Part shown: positions 23,058 through 24,210 of the stretch, in pieces
Layout: each line of letters begins with the position of its first letter
How positions within the stretch are numbered: position 1 is the stretch's first letter
From: an uncultured Clostridia bacterium
GTDB taxonomy: Bacteria > Bacillota > Clostridia > Christensenellales > Aristaeellaceae
Direction: 5' to 3'
Length of the DNA stretch: 24,210 nt
Assembly (NCBI GenBank): GCA_937874275.1
Contig: CALNAU010000025.1
Span: forward strand, 1-24,210
The notes under the pieces: generated by a model
Told to the model about the DNA's origin: nothing
Seen by the model: only the letters and a program-made list of their open reading frames with translations
Database searches by the model: none
Made by a program: the position numbers and the translations under genes

Positions 23058-24210
23058 ATGAATACGCACAATATGGTACTCGTGTTGCGGGAAGTGGCTG
23101 GGAGCCGTAAACAGACGAACAAAATGCTGTCCGAGGTAACCCATCTATCCCCCCAGGAGTTGGAAGGTGTGTTGGACGAAAGTCAACAACGCGGCTTGGT
23201 ATCGAATGATGGACAGGGGTGGGGACTCACGCCTGAAGGACAGGAGTGGCTACAGCCCTACAAGGTGGATAACGCGATTATCTTGGCTGCGGGTTTCGGT
23301 TCGCGCGCGGTGCCCCTGACCTACGAGACACCGAAGGGTCTTTTGCCTGTAAAAGGGCCCCCCATGTTGGAGCGGGAAATCGAGCAGCTGATTGAGCGAG
23401 GCATTACGGACATCATCATTGTCGTGGGCTACATGAAGGAGGCATTCGACTATCTCATCGACAAATATGGCGTGAAGTTGATTTACAATCCGGATTATGC
23501 GACGAAAAACAACTTTGCCAGTCTATACCGAGCCATCAATCACCTGCGAAGCAGCTACGTCCTGGTGGCGGACAACTGGATTGAGCAGAACATGTTTCAT
23601 CCATATGAGCCGGATAGCTGGTTTTCGTGTCTGTATTTTGAGGGGGAAACCCACGAATGGTGTGTGGATGTTGATCCGGATGGGCGGATTGACAAAATAC
23701 ATATCGGCGGTGCGGACAGCCTGGCTGTGGTCGGCCCCGCCTATTTTTCGGCGGCGTTTTCGGACAAGTTCAGGGCATTGCTGGAGGAGTATTATCGCAA
23801 GCCCGGCAGCGCGGATTTTTATTGGGAACATATCCTCAGGGATCACATCGATGAACTTCCCATGTACGTCAACGAGCAGACAGGCAATTTGCACGAATTT
23901 GAGAACCTGGAAGAACTTCGGCAATATGATACAACTTATATCGACAACACGCGAAACAAAATCATGGAGTTCATCGCCGAAAGCCAGAATGTGTCTCAGG
24001 GCAGCATAGACCACATCGTGCCCTTGAAAGCCGGTGTCACGAATCACTCGTTTAAATTCGATATCAATGACAAGGGCTATGTGTTTCGGCTACCTGGTTA
24101 TGGGACGGACAAGCTGATTAACAGGGCAAATGAAAAGGCGACATATCTTGCACTGGGCGATTTGGGCATAGCGGATGAGATTGTGTTGTTTGATGAAAAA
24201 AGCGGCATCA
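23058..24210 (+). CDS. Winged-helix, LicC-like nucleotidyltransferase and LicA-like choline kinase fusion (3' truncated by window)
   Basis: There are 384 complete codons, with no stop before the window end. Residues about 5-67 look like a winged helix (M-L-S-E-V-T-H-L-S-P-Q-E-L-E-G-V-L, then a wing and G-L-T-P-E-G-Q). Residues about 70-290 are a sugar/choline-type nucleotidyltransferase: L-A-A-G-F-G-S-R (76-83), P-K-G-L-L-P-V-K-G (92-100), V-V-G-Y-M-K-E (122-128) and A-D-N (171-173). From about 318 a kinase begins, with L-K-A-G-V-T-N-H-S-F-K (323-333) and V-F-R-L-P-G-Y-G-T (342-350), as in LicA choline kinases. LicA and LicC together make CDP-choline for phosphocholine decoration of teichoic acid. 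A related aminoalcohol is possible. The ATG at 23058 has GAAAGG 11 nt upstream; an ATG at 23073 is a weaker choice. Confidence 0.88.
   Translation, partial: MNTHNMVLVLREVAGSRKQTNKMLSEVTHLSPQELEGVLDESQQRGLVSNDGQGWGLTPEGQEWLQPYKVDNAIILAAGFGSRAVPLTYETPKGLLPVKGPPMLEREIEQLIERGITDIIIVVGYMKEAFDYLIDKYGVKLIYNPDYATKNNFASLYRAINHLRSSYVLVADNWIEQNMFHPYEPDSWFSCLYFEGETHEWCVDVDPDGRIDKIHIGGADSLAVVGPAYFSAAFSDKFRALLEEYYRKPGSADFYWEHILRDHIDELPMYVNEQTGNLHEFENLEELRQYDTTYIDNTRNKIMEFIAESQNVSQGSIDHIVPLKAGVTNHSFKFDINDKGYVFRLPGYGTDKLINRANEKATYLALGDLGIADEIVLFDEKSGI

Noticed and set aside
1..24210. tRNA, rRNA, CRISPR arrays, insertion sequences
   Set aside because: No tRNA cloverleaf or rRNA sequence, no regularly spaced repeats and no transposase-like frame were found on reading both strands.

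Overview
The window reads as chromosomal DNA of a GC-rich anaerobic Firmicute (Clostridia; a Christensenellales- or Oscillospirales-like gut lineage is my best guess, with low confidence). The grounds are AGGAGG-type ribosome binding sites, sigma-A-like TTGACA/TATAAT promoters, a cre-like operator, a Gram-positive-style maltodextrin operon, a DUF4342 protein joined to a two-component system, and LicC/LicA, TagF-like and LtaS-like envelope genes. No rRNA, tRNA, CRISPR array, insertion sequence or phage gene was recognised.

Left end (1-6260). A leftward pair starts at about 3.66 kb: an MFS-like membrane domain fused to a divergent PlsC-type acyltransferase, followed after a 1-nt stop/start overlap by a large polytopic GT-C-like membrane protein that runs to or past the window edge. 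Divergent from it is a rightward lacI-family/dsdA operon (D-serine ammonia-lyase). Both directions have near-consensus promoters with 17-bp spacers. A bidirectional terminator closes dsdA and the convergent maltodextrin operon.

Centre (6274-15740). This is a complete leftward maltodextrin operon: malE, malF, malG, secreted GH13 alpha-amylase, malQ, glgP. The amylase acts outside the cell, MalEFG import the products, and MalQ plus GlgP turn them into glucose and glucose-1-phosphate. No ATPase (MalK/MsmK) is present. The malE promoter is followed by an 18-bp perfect palindrome matching the cre/LacI-family consensus. A strong hairpin after malE probably sets the excess of binding protein over permease. 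MalE lacks a lipobox cysteine, and MalG carries about 150 extra N-terminal residues with four predicted membrane helices.

Right centre (15762-18447). A leftward operon encodes a DUF4342 (UBA-like) membrane protein, an OmpR/PhoB-type response regulator and a histidine kinase. It ends in an intrinsic terminator and is preceded by three TTAATC repeats phased at 11 and 22 bp, a plausible autoregulatory site.

Right end (18454-24210). This part has lower GC and looks like an envelope-polymer locus. Leftward lie a YidC/Oxa1-like domain fused to a TagF-like CDP-glycerol glycerophosphotransferase, and a polytopic LtaS/sulfatase-like protein. Rightward, from a shared divergent promoter region, is a three-part protein: winged helix, LicC-like nucleotidyltransferase and LicA-like kinase, cut by the window end. 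I infer a system that makes and decorates a phosphodiester-linked teichoic-acid-like polymer, possibly with phosphocholine. The YidC-TagF fusion is the most unusual object in the window.
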